A stretch of 64,000 nt of DNA, from NCBI GenBank assembly GCA_000708835.1, contig DF237278.1, positions 1 through 64,000 on the forward strand. The letters run 5' to 3'. The translations under genes and the position numbers were made by a program. The notes beneath the pieces are model-generated. The model saw only the letters and a program-made list of their open reading frames with translations. It was not told the DNA's origin and did not search any database. Each line of letters begins with the position of its first letter. The first letter of the stretch is position 1. Shown here piece by piece: positions 12,301 through 23,706 of the stretch. Source of the DNA: Klebsormidium nitens (lineage: Eukaryota; Streptophyta; Klebsormidiophyceae; Klebsormidiales; Klebsormidiaceae).

Positions 12301-14775
12301 TCGGAAACGCGGCGACACCCTCACTCAAATCTCGTGCAAAAGTCGCCGGAGAAGTTTAGAGGCCGACTTTGCGGTTGGCAGAGAGTAATAAATGCGACCT
12401 CCATCGGATGGTCCGGAACGTCGAAGTTGGGGGCTGCCCCCATCGATCAACGGTTCCGAACTTTCGTTGCTGGCACCACGAGCGTGCGCACTGACTGAAT
12501 TCCTACTGATCAACTTGAGCTCCCTGATCTTTTGTAGATTTTGTCACGCATCTTTGCGCTCCTTCGAACCAGCTTCGTGGGCCGCAAACGAGCTCCAATC
12601 ATTTGGCCTGCTTTCTTGAACCTCTTTTCCGTCCTCTGTAACGCACGAAGATAGGTACCCTCATCTCCCCAAAAGCTCTCACCCCTCTCTCCAAGCCTCT
12701 TCTGGCTGCCTCGGACCAGCTTCGCGAGACGCCAGCGCTCTCCGATCCTCTGTCCAAAGTCGTCACTTCTCAGGCTTCTGCTTTCATTGAAACATCTGGG
12801 ACCTTCAAACTGCTAAAACTTTGCGGTTCTCTCTGCAGGCCTCTTCTCGCTCCTTCGCAACAACACTCGCGGCATGGGGGGGCTCCAGAACTGGCGCGTG
12901 CCCCCCGGGAGCGACGTCGACAAACAGTGCCAGGGAGAAGAGGCGTTCGAGGAGAAGGACTGCCGATGGGTTGTCTTAACCACAACCGACCATATGGGAC
13001 CGGAAACGTTCACCGCCGACGAGCTTGCCCCCCTGAACGTAATGCACGAGTTTTGCCCGGGGTACCTTCCGCCCACCATCAAGTCCATCTACAGGTGCGA
13101 AATTCCGCTCGGGTTTGCCCTCGGGGAAAGGGTTTTACAGCATTACGCTGTTGAGGGTTTCTTTTCCCGAACTTTGAGGTTGACGGCTATGAGGAAAGAT
13201 ATTTACCGCCCACCATCAAGTCCGTCTACAGGTGCGAAACTCTCCCGATCGGTTTTGCCCACGGGCTAAGGGTTTTTACACCCTTATAGCGCGGACGATT
13301 AGCTGCTCAAAGAAAAAGGTTGACGGCTGTGAGGATTAACCCTGGGGGTACCTCCTATTACGCATCATCAAGTCCATCTACGGGTGCGGGACCCTCCCAC
13401 GGTTTTCGTCCCTCGGTCCGAGCCTTTGAGAATTGATAGCCTTACAGACTTTAAAGCTGAGCGTTTTCCATCCACTGAAGCTTTGAGGTTAAGGGTTTTC
13501 TATGACTGAACCTGCGGTAGAGCTTCTGGGATCCCAGGTTAAGTCCCGAATGTCAGCCGGCCCGCGCATCTGCTTTTGACGCCTGGGCTTCCTCTGCGAA
13601 CTCACCAACGATCATGATGATAATCGACTCTTTATTACAACCACTCCATCTGGTCTTGGCCTGGGATAAAAGAAGGTGTTGATTCGTCGCGGATTGATTG
13701 AGCAAACGCTGGACCTCTGATCCTCGTCTATTTGGAGTGGAGTCGTTTTCAAACAGCTACACCCACTCATACCGTGCCAGCTCGTAGAGCGTGCCCTGAA
13801 CGTTATTCGATTAGGATGCGGCTAACCTATCATCTCGCGCAAAATGGAAAGCGCACGGAAGCGCATTTCCTTCTCGAAGTGCTTCTTCAACGGGGCCGTA
13901 AGACGCCTGCCTCGATTGCTCCTAGGCGCAAATCTCAAGGCTGACAGATCTGATGGCAGCGCAGAACAAACAGCGCCTCCCGGTTGCTGGATATGCCCGC
14001 CGGCGTACTTGGCATGCCTCATCGCTTACGCGCGTCTTTTCTAAGCAAGTTCGAACTCGGGCCCTCTCGTTCAGCATAACTGTTAACCGTCGATGCTAAG
14101 ACTTTTTGCTCAGGCCCATAAAGATGCGTCCGATTATCCCGGTCACAAATAACCCTTTTTCCTTTCCTGCAGCTGCAAACCCGAACGGGTCCGATTATCC
14201 GGGTCACAAATAACCCGTTTTCCTTTCCTGCAGCTACAAACTCAAACGGGTCCGATTATCCGGGTCATAAATAACCCTCTTCCCTTTCCCGCAGCTACAA
14301 ACCCGAACGGGTCAACATCCGGTACACAAACTCGATCCTGGCGCACCATCCGCGGAGCGTCCTACTTTACGGGTGGGGCTTTCACGCGGGGCTGGATTCA
14401 GCCCGAGCGCTCCAGTATCTGATCACACCGATGGACCAACTCGCGCAAGAGTACCCGGAGACGACGCAGGTCGTCCTCTCGCGGCATTCCGCGCAGGCGA
14501 ACCGGCCGGAACAGTACGAGGCGACCCAGGGGAACGGAATCATCCGGAAGTATAACGAGGAGATAGGGGGGAACATCACGTGGATGAATGAGCAGCGGCC
14601 TGGGGTTCGGCCGATCTACTACTACGATATGTACAATTTGACGAAGGAAGCGTCGAGTTTTGACGGGTCGCACTACGGGCTGAGAGTAGGGCTTTTGAAG
14701 GCGCAAGTTACGATCAACTTCTTGGATAGGCTGCGACACGAACTGGGCTTCGCGCCTCGCTTCACGAAGTTCTAG
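9390..14775 (+). CDS. SGNH/PC-esterase-like type II membrane protein, putative O-acetyltransferase (4 exons)
   Basis: Probably a Golgi enzyme that acetylates, or deacetylates, a wall or surface polysaccharide. Exons: 9390-9611, 10964-11219, 12839-13094 and 14295-14775; splice sites are GT-AG and phases 0, 1 and 2 match, giving 404 residues. A short basic N-terminus precedes a membrane segment at about 21-40 (LYIQLAGIVFVTLLCVHNLL), then a luminal stem. LVFGESHERHF at about 147-157 matches block I of PC-esterase/TBL/NXPE-type proteins, with Ser152 as the expected nucleophile; the usual GDS reads GES here. The closing block is SFDGSHYG, with Asp368 and His371 in the DxxH arrangement. These two blocks define the SGNH family; substrate and direction of reaction are not visible. 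Tandem copies of the exon 3 donor and exon 4 acceptor fill much of the third intron. A secreted esterase is the main alternative. Confidence 0.83.
13071..13420 (+). repeat. Tandem copies of the exon 3 donor edge
   Basis: The segment with caccatcaagtccatctaca and the donor at 13094/13095 (acag/gtgcga) recurs at about 13208-13266 and 13353-13418. The first copy keeps acag/gtgcga; the second reads acgg/gtgcgg. Flanking words also recur (gggtttgccc-like tail; ggggtacct-like head). Unit spacing is about 137 and 150 bases. Both copies are downstream of the real donor, inside intron 3. Confidence 0.88.
14129..14312 (+). repeat. 61-bp unit in three tandem copies, each carrying a 3' splice site
   Basis: Units begin at 14129, 14190 and 14251 with tccgattatcc. 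Each contains a pyrimidine tract, the acceptor AG and the first bases of exon 4 (gcagctacaaacccgaacgg in the last). Acceptors fall at 14172, 14233 and 14294, exactly 61 bases apart. The last joins exon 3 in the correct phase. Using an upstream one would shift the frame, because 61 is not a multiple of three. Confidence 0.92.
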
Positions 14776-16627
14776 TTGGTCAGAGAGTCATTGTCTTACT
14801 AGGTGTACATATGCTTTGCCTACTTTCAGACTTAAGTTCGTTGTGCCTTCCCCCGTTGAGGATTCCAAGGTGCTCACTTCTCTTTTTAATGCACTCAATC
14901 CTGCATCATAGTTTCCTATGCGCACAATGATTTCAACAGCTTGAGTCAGTGGGTGGGTGGGTGCCGGCCTAGTCTTATCTAATCTGATCGTGCTTTGTCG
15001 CTCATCACTTCGATGTCGGTCGCGGCACGCATTAAGGTCTCATGCCGCGATTCCGTCTCAAAAGAATCTGTAAGGACTTTCGAACTAGGATCATACCCTA
15101 AGCGCATGAGGGAGCGCACCGGACCGATTGGCCGCGGCGCGGCTGCAAGGGCCGCCCGCGGCCTCGCAGCCAAGAGTTCCCTCGATCCGGGCTCGGTCAC
15201 TCGGCTCGCCGCGCTTGCCGCAACCTATAGACAGTACTCTACTTGTCCATTGCTCCATCTCTGAGGATCAGGCCGGCTTCCCGGCTTCACACTTGCCAGC
15301 GTGTACGATATGACTAAGTTAAGCACACATCCATGCATGTTGAATGGAAAATGCTTCAATCTGCGTTTAAAAAGTTCCTATGCGCCTCACTGCAGACGAG
15401 CCTGGCTGCAGGCCATGCTACATCGATTCGTACGTCCTGGCCTGACAAGACGTTCATGCCAATAACGCCAATTAAGAAAACAAACAAGATCTGGCCGCAT
15501 GTCATATGCACACCGCGTATGCTTCAGTATTTACACAACTGTGCAAAGTTCCGAATACATGATCGCGTATTCATCTAAGAATTGTGATTCCATCACTGGC
15601 AGGACGGCTGGCATGCAAATCTGAGGCTGTCAGCTAGAGACAAGTATGCTGCCACAGGCTGCACAAGCTGAAATTCAAGTTGGTGCACGACCGGTCAGCG
15701 GATGAAGACCAGGCGTCCGGATCCGACTTCCCAAATTAAACATGGATCAGATTACAGTTATTTTTTCTTTTTTTAAGGCCTGAGACTTAATATGTGACAC
15801 CCCTTACTGACTAGCTAGAACTTAAGATGCAATACAGGGCCTACATATTTCTTGTATAGCTTTGTCTCTAGAAACAAAGCTATGCAGCTGCAACGATGGC
15901 TAGTGCATGGGTGTACTTACTTTACAGTCATTTCACCGGGCCCTGCAAAGCTACTGGCGCTGGCCTGGCATTTCGGCCACCAGGCCGGATCTTGTTCCTT
16001 GCTATCCGAGCCTGATCTATATCGAGCTATCCTGTCCTGCTCAAGTCCCTGACTTCAGCGTCATGACTTCGAGTTTCTAAAGTTTCTACCCTTCACAACT
16101 TTAGCGGCTTTTAACTAGCCTGGCTTGATATTGCACGTTCTTTTATTTCGATCTCCTACTAATAACCTACGAGTCGGAGAATCGGATCAATTCAGACGAC
16201 TCACGATCAGTGACAAAAACTACATACAGCTGTTCACCCCTATGCAATCAGACAAACCTTGGTACGTCAATACCCTGGAGATTTTTACTGCACGCTTTCG
16301 TGCTCGAGACACCCCTGCACTTCGCTACTAGACTACACTTGTTCACCTATTTGCTCCCTATAAAACTACCAAGTAAGGTCCGCCAGAGCCCCCAAATTTC
16401 AAACTCGGATCTCGGAGTCTGTGCAACATTATCAGGTTTCTTCTTCCGGTTGAAATCGCAACTCTACCTCACCCCATTCCCTTGGAACTTTCAACCTTCA
16501 AGACTCTTGGTTCGCTCTCGGTTCGAAGTACCGGCGTATACAAGCTCAACAGGGGGATCCCCCGACCCTCCGATTTTCTCCATCGCCGCGTGCGCGCAGC
16601 TCCGGGCACTCTCGGTTTCCGTGACTC
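14776..16627. other. Intergenic stretch between convergent gene ends
   Basis: This separates the stop of the SGNH gene from the stop of the EGF-like gene, so it holds two 3' regions. No coding exon is supported. A short inverted repeat occurs at 15856-15865 with 15874-15883 (10-bp arms, 8-base loop). At 16547-16610 lies a degraded copy of the last coding bases of the EGF-like gene. Confidence 0.5.
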
Positions 16628-16690
16628 TCAGACAGGGGGATCCCCCGGTTTGTCCATCACCGCGTGCGCCCGGTGAAACTCCTGGAACTC
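16547..16690. repeat. Duplicated 3' end of the terminal exon of the EGF-like gene
   Basis: The block with cagggggatccccc and gccgcgtgcg-like sequence at about 16631-16690 (coding, ending at the stop 16628-16630) recurs, more decayed, at about 16547-16610 just beyond the stop. The spacing is about 84 bases. The copy lies in the 3' flank. Confidence 0.7.
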
Positions 16691-19600
16691 GACAGCCTCG
16701 GAATTCTGCTGCCGGCGCTTGGACGCGAACACTCCCCCGGCAGCCAAGAGACTCACTAGCGCGACGCTCCCAACCGCGATGCCAAAAATCGCGCCCACCT
16801 GAAGACAGGAGCTGCCAGATGTCAACGTTTTCTAATCAATTGAATGCTTCTCCTGGTACTGACTTTTCAATTTCAATCATAAACCAACGCGCAAGGATTG
16901 AGGCAAGGTAAATAAGTCTTGAACTTCAGAACGGCTCCGAGGCTCATAGAAGTCATCAGCACGCAGGTCTCCTTCAGCAGTACCGGTTTGGCCTTCCTCA
17001 ACGCATTAGGATTGACACAAGCTGATCAAGGCTCAAGTTCTGGAACGCCTGCAGGGCTCGTAGAAGTCATCAGCAGAACCGTCTCCTTCAGCAGGACCGG
17101 GCTTGGAAGCGAGGAGGTAGAGCTCGGGAAACGGCGAGCTATTCGACGGAGCTCGAAAAGCACCCCCCGTCGATTCCTCAACCGGATTGTTCAGTGTCAA
17201 GAAGCCTACGACTCTTCGAAGTACACGTGACGTGAGATGGGGAACTGCGCTAGAATGCTTCCGATTTCAAGACAGCCGAGGCAGGTACCTTCAGGGTCCT
17301 GAGTAACCGGGGCAGAATACGAACTTGGAGTCCAGGTCTCGATGTCCAAATGATTCACCAAATCCGCAGCCGTCCATTTTTAGCGGTGCCCTCAAAGTCA
17401 GAGTAAAGTCGTCTGTGGATTCGAACTGTCCTAGAATAACCTGAAGCGCAACGCCGTTCTCTGTCGCGTGGCTGTTTGTTTTTGCAACCATGCGAATGTG
17501 CCTACAGCAACGGACGTGAAGTTACGACGAAGAGGCGAAACCGACCTCGACTAACAAAAGCATCCTCTCTGCTCAGCGCAATGGTAGACCTGTAAAAACC
17601 AGGCAGAAACATACCAACTGAAAACGGTCCAGAAAGATTATGGAAAACTGACTGAACTCTCACCCCGAGCCCTCCTGATTTGTTATCCACTGGCACCGCC
17701 GGGTTTTCCGCCGGGTTTGTCGCCGTAACTGCTGCCGCCGTCACTGTTCCTGCCATCAAGAGATACGACGAATTATGGTGATGAAGAATTTTGCCATCAG
17801 GAAAGGTTCTCCATTTTTGGGTGGCTATCCCTCCGTCGAGGGAGTACCCTGGAAGTACCCTGGAAGTACGACCGACTTGAAGTGAGACTTCAGTTTGTCA
17901 CTTTGCTGTCTCTCTCGATTATTACTGCGAAGAGCTATCACACTTGAATCGTCGCTCCTCGCACCAGTGTCATATTCAGTGGACTTGTTTAACAATTGAT
18001 ATTATTGGCAGAAGCCGAGAGGGTTGCGTTCGGTGAAGCACGCCCTACGCGCAGTCGCGCAAGGGCGGCGTTCCAGAGGACTCCGTTGCGCGCTGCCTTT
18101 TCGGCTATGCACCTTTGGATCTTGAAGCAAGTTTCTTCACCTTATGGCCCTGAAAGGCCCTTTTTGTCAAGCAAACGTCAGCTGCGAGCTGACAGGAAAA
18201 AGCAGGTTGTCGGTGTTGACCGAACAGGGGTATCTCAAGTCACCAGAAACGGCACACGTGGCTCTCCAGAGCAGTTTGTTCTTCTGCTTCCGAGCACGGT
18301 CAAGCGCTAACCCGATACGAAAAAGATCAGGGTCAACTGCTGCCCTACAACCGGAGAAACCCTGGACCAGAACACTTGGAAAGCTGCAAACAAGCCGCGG
18401 AACCGTGACGAAACGCTCGCGCTTGTACGAGGTTAAGCAGCGCAATGGTCAATCCAAACGGATGAATCTGGTTATCCCCTGATCGAAGAGGCTGCGACAA
18501 CGACGTGAAAACCAACTCAACATTTCTTCAAATCAGCTGTCCTCATCAGATCGGCTTTGCAGCGTAGGCCTTCATCGAAGGCGGGCGCCAACTGAACCCT
18601 CGTTCCAGTATTCTGAATTCAGAAATTGTTCTTCCTATTCCTGTGGGCGTTTGCGCACTTGGCCTCAGTAAGCCTAACGTCACTTGAGACGTCGCCATCG
18701 TTATTAATTTTAACGTGGAATCTCTAGCGAACTGGCAAAGGCAGTCGTGTTTGCAACCCTCACCACTTATGAGTGCAGCGGGGGCGCCTGCCGGGGGGTG
18801 GACGTTTGTGGGCGGGACGGGGGGGGGGTCGCAGTCGGGAGTTGCATACCCGTTTGCGCACGTGCACTGGTATACCAACTCTTCCGCCCCGTCAACCTCG
18901 ACCGTGCTGACGTCACACCTGTGGTGAACCGGACACACGTGGCCGTTCTCGCAAAGCTCGCCGGTCGCCGGCGCGGGGGCGGCAGCGGGGGGGCTGTTTG
19001 GGACGAGCGACGAGGGGGGGGTTTGGCAGTCCGGCGTAGCCAACCCGTTGGCGCACACGCACTGGTAGGACGACTCCTCGCCCCCGTCGAAAGTCACGAT
19101 CGTCGTGACGTCACACCGCTGAGGGGCCGCGCACACGAGCCTGTTCGCGCACGTTTCGCCGGTTGCCGGCGCCGCAGCGATTGCAGTGGGGGTTTGGCAT
19201 TTCAAGTCGGCGCAGACGCAGTTGTAAACTTCCTCAACTGGGTCCGCCCCGGCGAAGCTGACGTCACAGGTGTGGTAAGCAGGGCAATGGAGGCCGTTTG
19301 CGCAGACTTCGCCCGCGGGGGCGGGAGCCACAGCTGCACAGGAGTGGTTAAGGGCGGGTCAAGAGCAGGGTTAAGAGCGCTGAAGGGAGCCGATCAAGGG
19401 CAATTCAGGCTTGGCTGCAGACAGAGAGGAGGTCGGTCAAGAAGTGGTTTCGAGGTGGTTAAGCATGATTTGGGATTGGCCTTACTGTAGCTGAAATTGG
19501 GTCAGGATAGGCAAGGAGGGGTCAAAAAAGGTTGTACACTAGTCACGAAGGCGTTGAGTCCCGCGTCAAAAGTAGCTTTAGGCAGGGTCCTGAACCTCAA

Positions 19601-21007
19601 GGGAGGATAAAGGATCGGTCAGGCGTGCTTTAGCACTTGTCCAGAATTTGCTAAACCTATGGAGGTACTTCAGGAGAATGGAGCGACAGCCAGATTTGGT
19701 ATTGTTATATACACGAGTACGTGAATCGAGGAGGAATGGCCGATCCACCAAGGTGGGGCCAATCGGAGTGAGGCCAGACTAGACTAAAAGCTCAAAGCTT
19801 TCTGCACTTCAGCTTTGAGGGACACAGCGCTGAAAGGTGGGGTGATGCAGAATGACACTGCCAGAGGGTGCATAAAGTGGAACGGTGACTCTCTCTGATT
19901 CTGGTGCTTACACTTTCATCCTCACTGTGGTTTGGAAGTGACCAGAGCAAGCGGAACAAGCACGTTAGTGAAAGTTGGCTCATTGCAATCAGCCCTGAGT
20001 TGACCAAAGGGAAAAAGGGTGTATGGATCATTGCGTTAGCGGGACGTCAGCTATTGCCTTCTAAACGGAAGCGACAAGCATCACCAACGATAAATTCCAG
20101 GCCAACCCGATTCAAGGCACCTCCAACCTTGTTGTGCAATCGAGCTCCTTGTGCAGGCAAGGTTGCTCGATCAATGTATAGATGTAAAGATCGAGATGTA
20201 CAAACGGTTCAAACTTTTACGTTCCCATCTCTGACGCACCTTTGCTCCTGCGCAACTGGTTCAAACCCCTGTCATGCAAGGAGTATGCTGCCGGTCTAGG
20301 ACAGCTTGGTCATCCAATGTTGATGTCGACACCTTGACTTTATCACATCCAGAATGTTTCTCCAAGCATGCTTTCTATGCAAGCATCTAGCGATGAAACG
20401 CAACCAGTTCGAAACGTCGTCAAGATTAGAGAGGGCCCATACCTGCCGCCTGCCGAAGGCTCCTGCCAGATAACCGCTGCGACAGCGCTCCTTCAGCTTG
20501 GCTGACTGCACCAGAGAAGAAGAGCCCAGAAGGTCATGTCAGCTGCGCAAGTGTGGCAAGTTTGAGCTGACTTCTTGCAGGTCAGAGCTTGAATGGGATC
20601 AATCAGGCGTTCAAAAAGTCAAGCAGACCAAACAGAGTGACGTTCAAAAAGGTAGGCACGTTTCATTTGGAGTGCTTTTGCCAGCTTGACGTGAATCAGC
20701 AAACGAGCTGAGGTCAGGGTGGTGTTGCAGGGTATGGATTCTTAACCTCACAGAGCAAAGCCCAGTTAAGCTGTTACAGGAGAGTCTGTCTGGAACACAC
20801 GAACGCAGCCTGACTTCTCCTGAATCTTTGTTGACGCATCATGCGAGCTCTCTGGTATAAGCAGAAGACATGCTAACTTGGCTGAGAGGCTGAAGCTGCG
20901 CAATTGACAAAAAAAGTACTTTCATCTCTGAGCAAGCGGGGCTTGAAGGGGTCCTCACCTAGAATGCACCACAACAGGAGTCCTGCTATTGCAAAATTGG
21001 GGCCCAT
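16628..21007 (-). CDS. EGF-like repeat protein with signal peptide and C-terminal membrane segment (partly resolved)
   Basis: Predicted secreted or type I surface protein. Supported exons are 21007-20959, 19333-18764 and 17749-17664, then a probable one from 17441 to about 17300, and a last exon 16798-16628. Exon 1 encodes MGPNFAIAGLLLWCIL, a signal peptide continued by AVAPAPAGE in exon 2 in matching phase 1. Exon 2 carries three Cys-rich modules of about 40 to 48 residues, each starting near APA(T)GE and following C-x5-C-x5-C, then C-x-C and C, as in EGF-like domains. Ala/Pro-rich linkers join them. The fourth segment has a GFGESFGHRDLD stretch. The last exon gives a membrane helix (GAIFGIAVGSVALVSLLAAG), then KRRQQ and a short tail. 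The donor leaving the fourth segment and any exon between about 17300 and 16798 are not resolved, so the middle may be wrong. The ligand is unknown. Confidence 0.68.
16923..17106. repeat. About 115-bp tandem pair in an unresolved part of the EGF-like gene
   Basis: The segments 16923-16991 and 17037-17106 share tagaagtcatcagca, a tctccttcagcag block and accggg/tttgg ends. On the minus strand both can be read with a conserved ADDFYEP peptide. They may derive from one exon edge that was copied, or may be intronic. Which copy, if any, is coding cannot be decided here. Confidence 0.7.
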
Positions 21008-23706
21008 CTTTCTGTTGGTGGAGACAAATGCTTGACAAACAAAGTTAAGCCTTCAGCTGGTGTCCTGTCGTGTGATTGACACGCGCCAGCTTTTGCGCTT
21101 CTCCTTGAATGTTGTGTGAACACCTTTGCTTGTGTGTACACGTCATTTTTTCGGATTGCCTTTTTCAGCTCGCATGGCTGGGCATAACGAGCGTCGCAGC
21201 CATGGAGAATTTGCGAAGAGCCGACGCCAAGTCAACAGTGGCTTCTGAAGCTGCCTTCTGCTAGCAGCTGACGATAGAGGGGGGATAGAGGGAATGAGAG
21301 ATTATAGCCAGGAGACGAAAGTGGGACGGCGCTTGCAATTGATCGAGCTGAAAATAAGATTCAGCTCCTTTTGAAGCTCGGATAAACAAACCAGCTGCCT
21401 GCCCCTGAAATCTCTTTCTCCGTTTGGCTTCTCTCTGTCTCTGAAACGAGCTCTACCTCTTTTAAGTTGTAAGCATCAAATTTTCACGGGGAAAGTCTGC
21501 TTTCGTTGAGCTCAATCCAAGTTTTGGCATGGATGCTACCCAGCTGATGATACTAATATGCGCGAGCCCGCAAGGTTGCTTCACATTATGCAGCATAGGA
21601 GGTGTCACCGTACTTCAAGGGCCTTAAAAGTTGCATCTAGACAACGCCATGATGCGCCTTTTCCAAGCACTCACCCGCTTCATCGTTGCCTGCCAAAGCT
21701 AGCGGATGCCATTCACTTCCTCCTGTATTATGCAAGCTTGGGCAGCAATAAATGACCGGCTGAATCCAGCTGAGTCTGCCGGCTTTGTCGGAAACCGTCA
21801 CCTTCTGCTACTAAGCTGCCTGCAGCCTGCTGCGCTTTGCGCGCTTTGCATCTCTTTGTGCGCGCGTGACAACCTCTTTTATCGACGGCTGTCAACTCGG
21901 TTTGATATTGCACAGTAATCGACGGTGCTGAAGCTTCCAATGCTGTCCAATCCTCGCTGCCTCCGTGAGCCGTCAGATACAACATTTATAAAAAAGCATC
22001 GTCCGTCGGATGCAGATTCCGCAGTATCCTATCAAAGTGCACGTTGTGTTGAAGCTGCAGCCTGCATATACGAGTACTGACTGCAGTACAATACGGTACT
22101 GTACATGACTCAGCCGAACGTGCTGCTAGCGACGTTTCAGCAGCTCGACTCCGTGAAAAGCACGACTGCGAGTCTTGCATTGACCCCATCATCACGATAG
22201 CTCTCATGATCACTAGAGCAGCTTCCAGCTAGCTCATGTCAAGGAAGAAAGGCTCTGCAAGAGCGGCATTGTCCTTGATCACTAGAGCGCCCGTCTCCAG
22301 GATTATGATAGTGGACTTGCAGAAAGCGGTCCCTGCCATTCGCAGCAATGCGTAGACGTCTCTTTTGCGCCTGCTAGTAAATGTCTTCTGATCAAACACC
22401 TAGCCTGGCCCGCTGGCCCGCACCTTCAGAGCATGATCAGCAAAGCTCTCTGCCTGGATTCAGCTACCATAGCCATCCGCCGGGGAGCAGTACCGTTCTA
22501 CCCAGTACCTGTTCAACGCTGGGTCTAGACGATCAGTGGTGGGTGAACGCACCACTGAGATATCAGTAGCTGGCCCACTTACTAGACAGAGGCTAGGTAT
22601 TAACAGTCTCTGATAAATGATACTTTCAAGAATCGCAAGTTCCAGATTAAGCCAAGTGGCTGCTTCTGCCCTGAGCTGCTACTAGATGAAGGTTACTTCT
22701 TCCAGTCGCTGCAACCGGATCGGTGGATACTGCAGATTGCTTACAGCATGGCGGGCTGGGGAATAAAGCGCTCGTAGTGGGCAATGCCAGAATCGAAATA
22801 AGAGTTCTGTGGGGATTCAAATTATTGATTGCAAGAGCTGGCCGCTGCGCCAATGTCAAATCGTCTTTAACCAGGAAGCCCACTTTTGCTCAGAAAGTGG
22901 TGCATCCGATTTTAATGTCTGTATATTTTAAAGACTTGTTGCCGCTGATTGGAAGAGGGTCACCTTTTGTTGTGCAAGAAGGGTTGCACGTCTGCCACAA
23001 AGTACTACCATAGTCTCTGGTGTGCTTTCCAAAAACTAATCAGCAAACCAAGATTGAAAGTGAGTGAACTCGATCAGAGTGGATATCTCTCCAGTGAAAG
23101 TCAAAGTAAAAGTCTGCGGCAAGCGGCTGATTGAGGCTAATTGAGGCTGATTGAGGCTGATTGAAGCCTGCTGTGTTTTGGGATGGTATCCTGAATGACA
23201 GGAGCAGGCTAATGGATTCCCGAAAGTCTGGTGTGGCGCATACTGCAACACCCAAATGGAAATGCAAACCTCTGCTGTATTAACAAAGTCGCATCGTCTC
23301 AGCAACCAACAAGTATCGTAATCACACACACCGTTGGTACCATGTACTGATGCAGGTACTACCAGTCACGAGCATTCCGATTCTGCAGTCTGCCATTTTC
23401 CATCTTGGCTTTAAATAGAAACCCTAAAGCCCTTCAAAATATAACATTTCAGAGCCCCGATCAATTGTTGCCTACTTTCCCTGCATTCCTGACCAGTCAA
23501 GTTGAACTGTCGCAATGTACACTTTGAAAAGTTGCACATTTCAAGCGCTGACGTTGCCCCTCCTTTTGATTCTATACAGGTAGCTTGTTGCTCCAGCAGC
23601 CCCCCGCCGAAAAGACATGGCAAGAAGACCCGACTGCCAGAATTGGACCATCCCTTCACGCACGTAAATCAAGAGCTCTTCAAGCTGAAGCCGCCAGCTG
23701 TCACCC
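21008..23706. other. Divergent intergenic region upstream of the EGF-like gene and O-fucosyltransferase A
   Basis: No coding exon is supported. It should contain the promoter and leader of the minus-strand EGF-like gene and those of the plus-strand gene starting at 23707. A 10-base word close to attgaggctg is repeated about four times at 23125-23166. A TATA-like ctttaaatag occurs near 23408, about 300 bases before the ATG of the plus-strand gene; its use is a guess. Confidence 0.45.

Noticed and set aside
16210-16911. Plus-strand open frame of 233 codons
   Set aside because: It runs antisense across the membrane-helix exon of the EGF-like gene, has no family motif, and its composition mirrors that exon.
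18747-19490. Plus-strand open frame of 247 codons
   Set aside because: It is the antisense shadow of the EGF-like exon; the minus-strand reading has regular cysteine modules and matching splice phases.
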